Source: Thiococcus pfennigii (GTDB taxonomy: Bacteria; Pseudomonadota; Gammaproteobacteria; Chromatiales; Chromatiaceae). Taken from it: a stretch of 64,000 nt of DNA. The notes beneath the pieces are model-generated. The model had not been told where the DNA came from. It was given only the letters and a program-made list of their open reading frames with translations, and searched no databases. Below, one piece after another: positions 53,873 through 62,255 of the stretch. The translations under genes and the position numbers were made by a program. The DNA is taken from positions 1 to 64,000 of the forward strand of contig NZ_NRRW01000015.1 of NCBI RefSeq assembly GCF_016583835.1. Direction: 5' to 3'. Position 1 is the first letter of the stretch. Each line of letters begins with the position of its first letter.

Positions 53873-55132
53873 TCAGATCACGAGGCCGATTACAGCGCCG
53901 GTGAGCAGCGTCGCCAGCGTCCCGGCGAGGATGGATTTCATGCCGAGCGCGACGATCTCGGGGCGCCGCGCTGGGGCCATGGTGCCGAGCCCGCCGATCA
54001 GGATGCCGAGGCTGCCGAGGTTGGCGAAGCCGCACAGGGCATAGGTCATGATCAGCTCGCTGCGCGGGCTCAGCGCCCCGTCCGGCAGGGCGGCGAGCTC
54101 GATGTAGGCGACGAGCTCGTTGAGGACCGTCTTGATCCCCATCAGCGAGCCGGCCGTCGCGGCCTCGGACCAGGGGATGCCGATCAGCCAGACGACCGGC
54201 GCCATCGCCCAACCGAGGAGGCGCTGCGCGGTGAGCGGGTCACCGGCGATGTCCGGCAGCAGCCCGAGGACCTGGTTGAACAGGCTGACCAGGGCCAGCA
54301 TCACGATCAGCATCGCGATGATGTTGAGCCACAGCGGGATCGCATCGAGTGTGCCGCGGGTGATGGCGTCCATCGCGCTGCGCGTCTCGCTCGCGACCCG
54401 GACCTCGATCTTGGGCTCCTCTTCGGCCTCAGGGACCAGGACGCCGGCGATCAGCAAGGCGGCTGGCGCGTTGATCAGCGAGGCGGTCAGGACGTGGCCG
54501 AGCGGGTCCGGGATGACGCCGGTGAGCAGGGTCGCGTAGAGGACCATCACGGTGCCGGCGATGGTCGCCATGCCGCAGGCCATGATGCCGAACAGGGCGC
54601 TGCGCGACATGCCTTGCAGGTAGGGGCGGATCAACAGCGGCGCCTCGGTCATTCCGACGAAGACGTTGGCCGCGGCGCCGAGCCCGAGCGGCCCGCCGGT
54701 GCCGAGCGTGCGGCGCAGCAGCCAGGCGAAGGCGCGCACCGCGAGCGGCAGCACGCGCCAGTGGAAGAGCAGGGCCGACAGGGCGCTGATGACGAGGATC
54801 AGCGGCAAGGCCCGGAAGGCCAACACGAAGCTGTTCTGCGGGTAGGCGGTCTCGAACGGCGCCGCGGCGCCGCCCAGGTAGCCGAAGACGAGTTCGGTGC
54901 CGGCCTGGGTCGCCGTCTGGAGCGCGGTGGCGAGTGCGTTGAGCGCGAGGAATCCGTCCTGGAGCGGCGGCAGCTTCAGCAGCGCGACGGCGATCAGGAA
55001 CTGGAGCGCGAGCCCGGCGACGATCAGCCGCGGGCGCACGCGGCGGCGGTCTTCGCTCAGCAGCCAGGCCAGGCCGATCAGCACGACCAGGCCGATGAGG
55101 CCCTGGAAGGGCAGGGCGGCGGGGTGGGCCAT
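53873..55132 (-). CDS. Concentrative nucleoside transporter (NupC/CNT family)
   Basis: A 419-residue inner-membrane symporter with about ten hydrophobic segments. CNT hallmarks: GLGAAANVFVGMTEAPLLIR (substrate/sodium loop), SRSALFGIMACGMATIAGTV, and ALCGFANLGSLGILIGGLG near the end. I start at ATG 55132, since the upstream extension is Ser/Thr-rich shadow. It imports nucleosides with Na+ or H+; specificity is unknown. It lies directly after hslO on the same strand. Confidence 0.92.
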   Translation of the reverse strand: MAHPAALPFQGLIGLVVLIGLAWLLSEDRRRVRPRLIVAGLALQFLIAVALLKLPPLQDGFLALNALATALQTATQAGTELVFGYLGGAAAPFETAYPQNSFVLAFRALPLILVISALSALLFHWRVLPLAVRAFAWLLRRTLGTGGPLGLGAAANVFVGMTEAPLLIRPYLQGMSRSALFGIMACGMATIAGTVMVLYATLLTGVIPDPLGHVLTASLINAPAALLIAGVLVPEAEEEPKIEVRVASETRSAMDAITRGTLDAIPLWLNIIAMLIVMLALVSLFNQVLGLLPDIAGDPLTAQRLLGWAMAPVVWLIGIPWSEAATAGSLMGIKTVLNELVAYIELAALPDGALSPRSELIMTYALCGFANLGSLGILIGGLGTMAPARRPEIVALGMKSILAGTLATLLTGAVIGLVI

Positions 55133-55142
55133 CGTCGGCCGC

Positions 55143-56015
55143 TCAGTGCCGGCCCGCGGGCGGCTGGTGGTGCGGCGCGGCGACGAACAGCTGCTGGATG
55201 TCGACCGGGTCGAAGCGGTACTCGCGGTTGCAGAACTCGCAGGTGACCGCGACGCCACCCTGGTCGGCGGCGGTGCGCTCGACCTCCAGCTGGCCGAGGG
55301 CGCGCAGCGTATCCTCGATGCGCTGGCGCGAGCAGCCGCAGCGGAAGGCGATCGGCTCGGACTCGAAGAGGCGCACCTGCTCCTCGTGGAAGAGCCGGTG
55401 CAGCAGCCCCTCGGCGGGCAGGCCGAGTAGCTCGACGCGGGTCAGGGTCCCCGCGAGCAGGCCGATCCGCTCCCAATCCTCGACCTCGCCCGCGGCGCTC
55501 GGCAGGCGCTGGAGGAGCATCCCGGCGGCGCGCTGTGGGCTCGCCTCGAGCCAGAGCCGGGTCGGCAGCTGCTCGGAGGTCGAGAAGTAGCGCCCGATCG
55601 CCTCGGCCAGGTCGCGGCCCTCCAGCGGCACGATCCCCTGGTAGGGCTCGGCGCCGCGGCGCTCGATCGTCAAGACCAGGCGGCCGGCACCGAAGGTCTC
55701 GGTGAGGCCGGCGCCGAGCGGCACCTCGCCCGTCCAGCGCGCCAACCCGCGCACCGTGCGCTGGTCGGTGGCCTGGGCGACGAGCGTGCGCAGCGGGCCG
55801 TCGCCCTGGACCTGGAGGATCAGCGAGCCCTCGAACTTGATGGTCGCGCTCAGCAGCGCGACCGCGGCGAGGGCCTGACCGAGCTGGTCCTGGACCGCGA
55901 GCGGGTAGGGGTGGATCGCGAGGACGGCGCGCCAGCTCGCGTCCAGATAGGCGAGTTCGCCGCGCACGCCGGCCTGCTCGAAGAGGAAACGGTGGAGGCT
56001 ATCTGGATCGGACAT
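55143..56015 (-). CDS. hslO: Redox-regulated chaperone Hsp33
   Basis: A 290-residue holdase activated by oxidation. The zinc-binding switch is present: CGCSR (CxC) and CEFCNREY (CxxC) near the C-terminus. The N-terminal domain has LHRFLFEQAGVRGELAYLD and IKFEGSLILQVQGDGPL. Start at ATG 56015. It fits an organism exposed to oxidative stress. Ten bases separate it from the transporter gene. Confidence 0.95.
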   Translation of the reverse strand: MSDPDSLHRFLFEQAGVRGELAYLDASWRAVLAIHPYPLAVQDQLGQALAAVALLSATIKFEGSLILQVQGDGPLRTLVAQATDQRTVRGLARWTGEVPLGAGLTETFGAGRLVLTIERRGAEPYQGIVPLEGRDLAEAIGRYFSTSEQLPTRLWLEASPQRAAGMLLQRLPSAAGEVEDWERIGLLAGTLTRVELLGLPAEGLLHRLFHEEQVRLFESEPIAFRCGCSRQRIEDTLRALGQLEVERTAADQGGVAVTCEFCNREYRFDPVDIQQLFVAAPHHQPPAGRH

Positions 56016-56132
56016 GGGGTCGGACGTCTGGTGGTGTCGGGCTGTCTCGGCGGTTCGGCGCCGGCGGCCTCGGTGGGCGCCATTCTGCGGCAATCGCGCC
56101 CCGGTTGCACGCCGGCACGGCGCGCCGGGGAC

Positions 56133-58151
56133 TCAGGGGCGTGGCGCGTCGTCGCTCGGCTGCGGCGCCTCGGCGAACCGCTCGAGCAGTGCCGTGATCT
56201 CCTCGGCCGGGGCCGGGCGGCCGAACAGGTAGCCCTGGGCCAGGTCGCAGCCGACCCCGAGGAGGAAGCGCCGTTGGGCCTCGGTCTCGACGCCCTCGGC
56301 GAGCACCTTGAAACCGAGCCGGCTGGCGAGCGCGGCGATGGCGTCGACGATCGCGGCGCTGGCGGTGTCGTCCGGCAGGCCGCTGATGAAGCTCATGTCG
56401 ATCTTCAGCGTGTCGAACGGCAGGCCCTTCAGGTAGGCGAGCGATGAGTAGCCGGTGCCGAAGTCGTCCATCGCCAGTGCGAGGCCGAGGCGTTTGAGAC
56501 CGGCGAGCACGGCCGGTGCCTCCTCGCGCAGGTCCATGACGACGGTCTCGGTCACCTCCAGCTCCAGGCGGTCGGCGGGAAGGCCCGTCTCCTCGAGCAG
56601 GGCCGCGACCGTCTCCACCGGGTTGCGGCGCCGGATCTCGGCGCCCGAGACGTTGACGGCGATGCGCCCGAACGGCAGCCCATCGGCCTGCCAGGCCAGC
56701 GCCTGGACGCAGGCGGTGCGCAGGACCCACTCGCCGAGGGGGAGGATGAGCCCCGTCTCCTCGGCGATGCGGATGAAGCGGTTCGGGCCGAGCAGGCCGC
56801 GCTGCGGGTGCTGCCAGCGCACCAGCGCCTCCAGCCCGATCAGGCGTCCCTGGCGCATGTCGACCTGCGGCTGATAGTGGAGCACCAGTTCGTCGTCGGC
56901 GAGGGCGCGGTGCAGGTCCGAGATCAGCATCACCCGCTCGCGGGCATAGTCCGAGAGGGCGCGCGCATAGTGGCGGTAGCCGTTGCCGCCGGACTCGCGG
57001 GCCTGATAGAGGGCGGCGTCGCAGTTCTGCATCAGCCGGGCGACGTCGTCGCCGTCGTTGGGGTAGGTGGCGATGCCGATGCTGGCGCTGATGAAGAGTT
57101 GCTGGCCGGCGAGGGCCAGCGGCCGGGCGAGCGCATCGATGATGCGCTCGGCCATCAGGCTGGCGCGGGTCTCGATGCCGGTGTCGCTCTCGATCAGCAC
57201 GGCGAACTCGTCGCCGCTCAAGCGCGCGACCGTCTCGTCGGGGCGCACCAGCGCGGTCAGACGCGCGGCGACCTCGCAGAGCACCAGGTCGCCGACGCCG
57301 TGGCCGAGGCTGTCGTTGACGTGGCGGAAGGCATCGAGGTCGGCGAGGAGCAGGCCGACCTGCGTGCGGCCCGCCTTGGCCCGCCGCAGCGTCTGCTCCA
57401 GACGGGTGCGGAACAGCAACCGGTTGGGCAGGTCGGTGAGCGGGTCGCGGTGGGCGAGCCGCTCGATCTGTGCCTCGGAGCGCTTGATGTCGCTGATGTC
57501 GGAGAAGACCCCGACATAGTGGGTAACGCGGCCCGTCTCGCTGCGCACCGCGTTGATGTTGACCCACTGGGGGGCGATCTCGCCGTCCTTGGCGCGGTTC
57601 CAGATCTCGCCGCGCCAGTGGTCCTGGTCGAGGAGTTGGCGCCACATCGCGCGGAAGAAGACCGGATCGTGGTAGCCGGACTGGAGCAGGCTCGGGTTGC
57701 GTCCGAGGAGTTCATCGGCCGTATAGCCGGTGATCTGGCTGAGGGCGGCATTGACCGCGATGATCGCCGGGGTCGTATCCGTGACCATGATGCCCTCGCT
57801 CGTGTTGTCGACGGCCGCGGCGTAGAGGCGCATCTGCGCCTCGGCCTGCTTGCGTTCGGTGACGTCGCGCAGGAAGGCGACGGTCACCGTTCGGCCGTCC
57901 ATCTCCATATCGACGCTGCGCAGGTCGGCCGAGACGAGCTTGCCGCCGGCGTGCTTGATCTGGATCTCGATCGGCTCGTCGGGGGTGGCGACGAAGCCGA
58001 AGTCCTGGCCGATGAGCCCCGTGCGCGGGTCGCCGAACAGGGCCGTGGCGGCCGCGTTCGCATAGAGGATGGTGCCGCGACCGTCGAGGATCAGGATGGC
58101 GTCCGAGGCCAACGCGACGATCTGGCGAAAATCGACCCGCTGGGCCGCCAT
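56133..58151 (-). CDS. PAS-PAS-GGDEF-EAL c-di-GMP turnover protein
   Basis: A 672-residue sensor without membrane segments. PAS 1 (about 8-100), PAS 2 with PAC (about 108-230, GYTADELLGRNPSLLQSG), GGDEF (about 235-395) and EAL (about 415-660). The cyclase site reads ARLSGDEFAV (SGDEF) and the inhibitory site is RPDE rather than RxxD. The EAL site is complete: EALVRWQHP, NVSG, ETVVMD, DDFGTGYSSLAYLKGLPFD, KIDMSFI, EGVET. So phosphodiesterase activity is likely and cyclase activity possible. Its ATG overlaps the kaiB stop by one base (TGATG), so it is the third gene of a kaiC-kaiB operon. Confidence 0.93.
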   Translation of the reverse strand: MAAQRVDFRQIVALASDAILILDGRGTILYANAAATALFGDPRTGLIGQDFGFVATPDEPIEIQIKHAGGKLVSADLRSVDMEMDGRTVTVAFLRDVTERKQAEAQMRLYAAAVDNTSEGIMVTDTTPAIIAVNAALSQITGYTADELLGRNPSLLQSGYHDPVFFRAMWRQLLDQDHWRGEIWNRAKDGEIAPQWVNINAVRSETGRVTHYVGVFSDISDIKRSEAQIERLAHRDPLTDLPNRLLFRTRLEQTLRRAKAGRTQVGLLLADLDAFRHVNDSLGHGVGDLVLCEVAARLTALVRPDETVARLSGDEFAVLIESDTGIETRASLMAERIIDALARPLALAGQQLFISASIGIATYPNDGDDVARLMQNCDAALYQARESGGNGYRHYARALSDYARERVMLISDLHRALADDELVLHYQPQVDMRQGRLIGLEALVRWQHPQRGLLGPNRFIRIAEETGLILPLGEWVLRTACVQALAWQADGLPFGRIAVNVSGAEIRRRNPVETVAALLEETGLPADRLELEVTETVVMDLREEAPAVLAGLKRLGLALAMDDFGTGYSSLAYLKGLPFDTLKIDMSFISGLPDDTASAAIVDAIAALASRLGFKVLAEGVETEAQRRFLLGVGCDLAQGYLFGRPAPAEEITALLERFAEAPQPSDDAPRP

Positions 58152-58432
58152 CAGGCCTCCTTGAGGTCGAGTCCGACCAGGACCTTGTCGTGCTCGGAGA
58201 GGTCGCCGACGACGCGGCGTACCGGCGGGGGCAACTTCTTGATGACGACCGGGGTCGCGAGGATCCGCTCGTCCTCGGCCAGCTGTGGGCGCTCCAGGAT
58301 GTCGATGACCTCGATCGCGATCTGCTGGCCCTCGGCCGCGAGTCCCGCGACGATCGCCTCCAGGTTGGCGATGGCGCGACTCGCGGCCGCCGTGCGCCCG
58401 GCGATGTAGAGGCGTAGAAGCTGACCGCTCAT
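58151..58432 (-). CDS. kaiB: KaiB-like circadian clock protein
   Basis: A 93-residue thioredoxin-like KaiB. LRLYIAGRTAAASRAIANLE at the start, IDILERPQLAEDERILATPV in the middle and KKLPPPVRRVVGDLSEHDKV with LVGLDL at the end reproduce the canonical KaiB backbone, including the C-terminal half that switches fold to bind KaiC. Overlaps kaiC by ATGA and the GGDEF/EAL gene by one base, so all three are cotranslated. KaiA is absent, as in nearly all non-cyanobacteria. Confidence 0.93.
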   Translation of the reverse strand: MSGQLLRLYIAGRTAAASRAIANLEAIVAGLAAEGQQIAIEVIDILERPQLAEDERILATPVVIKKLPPPVRRVVGDLSEHDKVLVGLDLKEA

Positions 58433-60186
58433 TCGCGGCCCCGGCTGACGGCGGCGCGCGCCCGGGCGATCTGCGCCAGGCGCTGTTCGATCTGGGCGAT
58501 CCGACGGTCGAGCTCGGCGCCCTTCGCCTCCTCCTCGATCCGCGCGAGGCGCGCGGCGGCGGCCGTGACCTCGGTCAGCTGGTCGCGGGCGTGGCGGGCG
58601 CGCTCGAGTTCCTGGTCGAGCTGTTCCAGCTCGGCCTCGTCCTCGGCCGCCCGGGCCAGTCGCGCCGTGCCATAGGCGATCCCGCCCGTACCGAGGTAGG
58701 GCTCTTCGATCGCGAGGCCGGCCCCGCTGATGCGAAACTCCTTGACCTGGTTCGAGATCGGCAGGCCGCGGGCCTTGACCACGGTGATCAGTCGGTTGAT
58801 CTCGCCGTCGTTCTCGTGGCGGCGCAGGCGGATCCAGACGTCGATCATCGAGGAGACGTCGAGGTGGCTGACCCCGCCGCCGTCGTCGCTGAGGAGCTCG
58901 GTGGCGATCAGCGTGACGCCCTCGGCCTTGAGCAGGTGCAGGAGCCGCAGCAGCGTCTCCTTGGCGGCCGGGTCGTGGCCGCGCCCGGCCAGGCTGCTGA
59001 TCGGGTCGAGCACGACCAGGTCCGGCCGATACTCGCCGATCAGCCGCATGACCCGCATCAGGTGCTCTTCGAGGCCGAGTTCCACGGCGCGGACCGGGCG
59101 CAGCACGAGGCCGTCCTTCGGGTGGTCGTCCCGGTGGTCGTCCTGGTGGTCTTCTGGGCCGGCTGCCTCGTGCCCGTCGCGGCGGTATCGGGCGAGGTCG
59201 AGGCCGAGGACGCGCTGGTTGCGGGTCAGCTCGTCGATGCTCTCCTCGAAGCTGATGTAGAGCACCGCGAGGCCGGCCTCGCAGGCGGCGCGCACCAGGC
59301 TGCACGCGAGGCTCGTCTTGCCGGTGCCGGCCTGGCCCGACAGCAGCACGGTTGAGCCCCGATAGGGCCCGTCGCCGCCGAGCATCGCGTCCAGGCCGGG
59401 GATGCCGGTCGAGAGGCGCCGGTCGGAGACCTTGGCCGTGAGCTCGGCGCCCGTGACCGGGACGAGGAAGAGCCCGCCGGCGTCGAGCAGAAAGGGGTAT
59501 TCGTTGGTCTCGTGCGCACCGCCGCGGCGCTTGACGACCCGCAGCACCCGGGTCATGACGCGGTTGGTCACCTCTTGCCTGAGCGCGATCACGCAGTCGG
59601 CGACATAGTCCTCGAGCCCATAACGGGTGCTGAACTCGCCGCGCTCCCCGGTCGTGATCAGGCAGGTCACGCGCCGCTCGCGGATCCAGTCGAAGACCCG
59701 GGCCAGCTCGCTGCGCAGGCTCGGGTAGCTCGCGAAGGTCGCCTCGATCCCGTCGATCGCATCGATCACCAGGCGCGTCGCCGCGAGGCCCTCGAGGGCA
59801 TGAGCGATGCGCGCGAGGATGACCGTGAGTTCGATCGTCTCGCCGACCTGGACCTCGTTGCGGTCCGGGCGCATGTCGAGGATGCGCAGGCGACCCTCGG
59901 CGACGTGCCGGCGCGCCGGGAAGCCGAATCCCTCGGCGTGCGCGAGCAGGGCCTCGGGGGACTCGTCGAAGGTGACCAGGACGCCGGGTTCGCCGGCGGC
60001 GATGCCGTGGCAGAGGAAGGTCAGGGCGATGACGGTCTTGCCGGTCCCGGCGGCGCCGCGCAGCAGCGTCGGTCGCCCCGCCGGGACGCCGCCCCGGAGG
60101 ATGCGGTCGAGGCCGGCGATGCCGGTCGGGGCGACGTCCGGACGGTGCTCGATCGTCGCCCCTTCGCGGTGCGTCTCAGCCGACAT
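58429..60186 (-). CDS. kaiC: KaiC-like clock ATPase/kinase
   Basis: A 585-residue double RecA-like protein. CI Walker A GAAGTGKT (44-51) and CII Walker A GQAGTGKT (284-291). The CI catalytic pair is Asp74-Glu75 instead of Glu-Glu; the CII kinase pair is Glu314-Glu315. At the cyanobacterial Ser431/Thr432 position I read Ser445-Ser446 (LDVSSMIDVW), the SS arrangement of KaiC2-type proteins. Unusual: a His/Asp-rich insertion at 337-359 in CII (PEDHQDDHRDDHPKDG) and a coiled-coil tail of about 75 residues (510-585) replacing the KaiA-binding end. ATG 60186 has AGGAGG 9 bases upstream. Confidence 0.93.
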   Translation of the reverse strand: MSAETHREGATIEHRPDVAPTGIAGLDRILRGGVPAGRPTLLRGAAGTGKTVIALTFLCHGIAAGEPGVLVTFDESPEALLAHAEGFGFPARRHVAEGRLRILDMRPDRNEVQVGETIELTVILARIAHALEGLAATRLVIDAIDGIEATFASYPSLRSELARVFDWIRERRVTCLITTGERGEFSTRYGLEDYVADCVIALRQEVTNRVMTRVLRVVKRRGGAHETNEYPFLLDAGGLFLVPVTGAELTAKVSDRRLSTGIPGLDAMLGGDGPYRGSTVLLSGQAGTGKTSLACSLVRAACEAGLAVLYISFEESIDELTRNQRVLGLDLARYRRDGHEAAGPEDHQDDHRDDHPKDGLVLRPVRAVELGLEEHLMRVMRLIGEYRPDLVVLDPISSLAGRGHDPAAKETLLRLLHLLKAEGVTLIATELLSDDGGGVSHLDVSSMIDVWIRLRRHENDGEINRLITVVKARGLPISNQVKEFRISGAGLAIEEPYLGTGGIAYGTARLARAAEDEAELEQLDQELERARHARDQLTEVTAAAARLARIEEEAKGAELDRRIAQIEQRLAQIARARAAVSRGRE

Positions 60187-60544
60187 CGGCGCAATCCTCC
60201 TGCCGGTCACGTGGGGTCGCGGACCAGCGCAGCCGGCGGTTCATGGCGGACCCGGGGATGGTCGGGTGCCGGCTCGCGCGGTGCGCGTTAGGGCGCCCGG
60301 CAGGCCGGGCGGGGGCGAGTGTCAGTTCCGATGGGGGCTGCGGCCCGAGGGCCAGATCGTCGGCTCGCCTGCTCGTCATCGCGATCTTGTTCTCTGTGCG
60401 CTGCCACGGTGAGGCGCGGCGTCCTGGCGTCCGTGTCCCCGGTGGTCGAGGCCACCAGGACAATTGTGGAATCGTAGCAGAATCGCAGGCGCGCGAGCGA
60501 GGCCGCCAGCCGCCTCCGTGCGGCGGCGAGCCTTGGGGCTCTCC
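60187..60544. other. Intergenic region between rpfF and kaiC
   Basis: 358 bases with both neighbours on the minus strand. It must hold the kai operon promoter, or read-through from rpfF. A hairpin at about 60437-60458 (CCCCGGTGG ... CCACCAGG) lacks a T-run. The adjoining CAATTGTGGAATCGTAGCAG is less GC-rich. No gene is convincing. Confidence 0.4.
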
Positions 60545-61405
60545 TCAGGCCGCGGCGATGCCCTGCTGGTGCTGCCGGGTGACCAGGCGCTCCATCATGC
60601 GCAGGTCGCGTGGCTCGAGCCGCATCGCGGTGTCGACCCAGATCTCGACGATGTCGAGCAACTCCTGCCAGCCGATCGGATGCAGATAGTCACGCACCTT
60701 GCGTACCGCGCGAAAGCCGTTGCGGGCGCGATTCTCGCGCTTGATGTAGTCATAGACGGCCGCCTCGCCCTCGCCCGTCTCGACCAGGATGTCGACCAGC
60801 CCCATCGCTTGGAGCTCCTCGGCGCTGTAGATCCGCCCGCTCAGGATCATCTGCTCGGCGCGTTTGGGATCGAGTCGGCGTGCGAGCAGGCTGTAGGCAC
60901 CCATCCCGGGGAACAGATTGAACAGGACCTCGGGAAAGCCCATCCGCGCCTGGCGCTCGGCGATCAGGACGTCGCTCGAGAGGGCCGTCTCGAAGCCGCC
61001 GCCGAGGGCCTCGCCCTGGACCAACGACAGTGTCGTTACGTCGCCGTTGAAATGCCGGATGTTCGCGAACAGCGGCTCGATGCAGGCGATGCCGTAGCGT
61101 CGCAGGCCCTCGCGATCGCCCTGAATGACGTAGCGGCGGAACAGTTCCAGGTCGCCGCCGAGATTGAATATGCGAGGCGTATTCGAGGCGATGACGTGAT
61201 AGCGGATGCCGAGGGGGGCGGCGTTCTGCTCGACGAACCGGCACCAGCCGATGAGGTCGGTCAGCAGTCGGGTGGAAAAACAGGGGCGGTCGGTCGGTTG
61301 CAGATAGCACCAGGCCGTTTCGTACTTGCGATCGAGGTGGGTCGCGATCTGGTCGAGATGACGGGAAGCGAAGCCGATGCTGGCGATGGAGGGCTGTGCG
61401 TTCAT
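60545..61405 (-). CDS. rpfF: RpfF-type DSF synthase (crotonase family)
   Basis: A 286-residue enoyl-CoA hydratase/thioesterase homologue that makes diffusible signal factor (cis-2-unsaturated fatty acid). The two catalytic glutamates are in SLVQGEALGGGFETALSSDV and ARMGFPEVLFNLFPGMGAYS, and the N-terminal helix and DPKRAEQMILSGRIYSAEEL are as in RpfF rather than ordinary crotonases. GGAG lies 9 bases before the ATG at 61405. The usual receptor genes rpfC/rpfG are not in the window. It lies just upstream of the kai operon on the same strand. Confidence 0.88.
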   Translation of the reverse strand: MNAQPSIASIGFASRHLDQIATHLDRKYETAWCYLQPTDRPCFSTRLLTDLIGWCRFVEQNAAPLGIRYHVIASNTPRIFNLGGDLELFRRYVIQGDREGLRRYGIACIEPLFANIRHFNGDVTTLSLVQGEALGGGFETALSSDVLIAERQARMGFPEVLFNLFPGMGAYSLLARRLDPKRAEQMILSGRIYSAEELQAMGLVDILVETGEGEAAVYDYIKRENRARNGFRAVRKVRDYLHPIGWQELLDIVEIWVDTAMRLEPRDLRMMERLVTRQHQQGIAAA

Positions 61406-61521
61406 GCTTTATCTCCGCGAAGGCAACAAATGAAAAATCAACTCCCATGCACAAAATAAGGTACCATCATCGACAAAAAGCTGATAAAAATTATAGTTTT
61501 TGTTGCATCAGGTCACGTCCT
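61406..61521 (-). promoter_or_regulatory. AT-rich rpfF leader and promoter region
   Basis: The stretch 61430-61510 is by far the most AT-rich of the window (runs such as AAAAAGCTGATAAAAATTAT). Read on the minus strand it has CTATAATTTT at about 61496-61487, a near-consensus -10. A -35 could not be fixed. It may be horizontally acquired together with the RAYT unit next to it. Confidence 0.4.
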
Positions 61522-61547
61522 CGAAAAGGGGTCAGAGCCCTTTTTAC
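61522..61547. repeat. REP family C, left flank copy
   Basis: CGAAAAGGGGTCAGAGCCC followed by TTTTTAC, directly before the RAYT start codon. It is the same sequence as the arms of the inverted repeat at 62279-62352. No separate ribosome site is visible between it and the ATG. Confidence 0.85.
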
Positions 61548-61548
61548 C

Positions 61549-62250
61549 ATGCCTCGTAAACAGCGATTCTTTCTCCCGGACATCCCGGCCCATGTGGTGC
61601 AGCGCGGCCACAACCGTCAGCCGGTCTTCTTCGCCGACGAGGATCGTCTTGCGTACCTGTCGTGGCTGAAGGAGGGGGCCGAACGTTATTGCTGCGCCAT
61701 TCACGCCTATGTGTTGATGGGCAACCATGTGCATCTGCTGATCACGCCGGACGATTCCGAATCGATCAGTCGCCTGATGCAGTATGTCGGGCGTCGCTAC
61801 GTGCCTCATGTCAATCGCCGCTACGGGCGCAGCGGCACGCTGTGGGAGGGGCGCTTCCGGTCGAGCATCATCGAGACGCAGACCTACCTGCTCGCCTGCC
61901 ATCGCTACATCGAGCTCAACCCCGTGCGTGCCGGCATCGTCGCGATGCCGGGGGACTACCGCTGGTCGAGCTACCGCTGCAATGCCCTAGGGTTGCGCGA
62001 CGGCCTCCTCGTCGCCCATGCCGAATACCTGGCTCTCGGGCGCACGGACGACGAGCGACGTGCCGCCTACCGCGGGCTCTTCGGCGGTGCCGACGATGGG
62101 GAGGGTGATCTGAACGGGCAGTTGCGGGCCTGCCTGCGGAGCGGGACGCCGTTGGGCGAAGACGACTTCTGCGTTGGCGTCGAGCAGACGCTCGGACGGC
62201 GCATCGGCCAAGTGGCGCGGGGTCGCCCCAAAAGGCCCAAGCAGGGGTAG
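61549..62250 (+). CDS. REP-associated tyrosine transposase (RAYT), family C
   Basis: A 233-residue Y1 HUH transposase of a different subgroup from the other two. Starts MPRKQRFFLPDIPAHVVQRG; HUH motif YVLMGNHVHLLITP; tyrosine in ACHRYIELNPVRAGIV; a C-terminal extension of about 60 residues (EDDFCVGVEQTLGRRIGQVA). It is flanked by AAAAGGGGTCAGAGCCC repeats, which accompany this RAYT type in many genomes. Convergent with mrp. Confidence 0.93.
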   Translation: MPRKQRFFLPDIPAHVVQRGHNRQPVFFADEDRLAYLSWLKEGAERYCCAIHAYVLMGNHVHLLITPDDSESISRLMQYVGRRYVPHVNRRYGRSGTLWEGRFRSSIIETQTYLLACHRYIELNPVRAGIVAMPGDYRWSSYRCNALGLRDGLLVAHAEYLALGRTDDERRAAYRGLFGGADDGEGDLNGQLRACLRSGTPLGEDDFCVGVEQTLGRRIGQVARGRPKRPKQG

Positions 62251-62255
62251 CCCGA

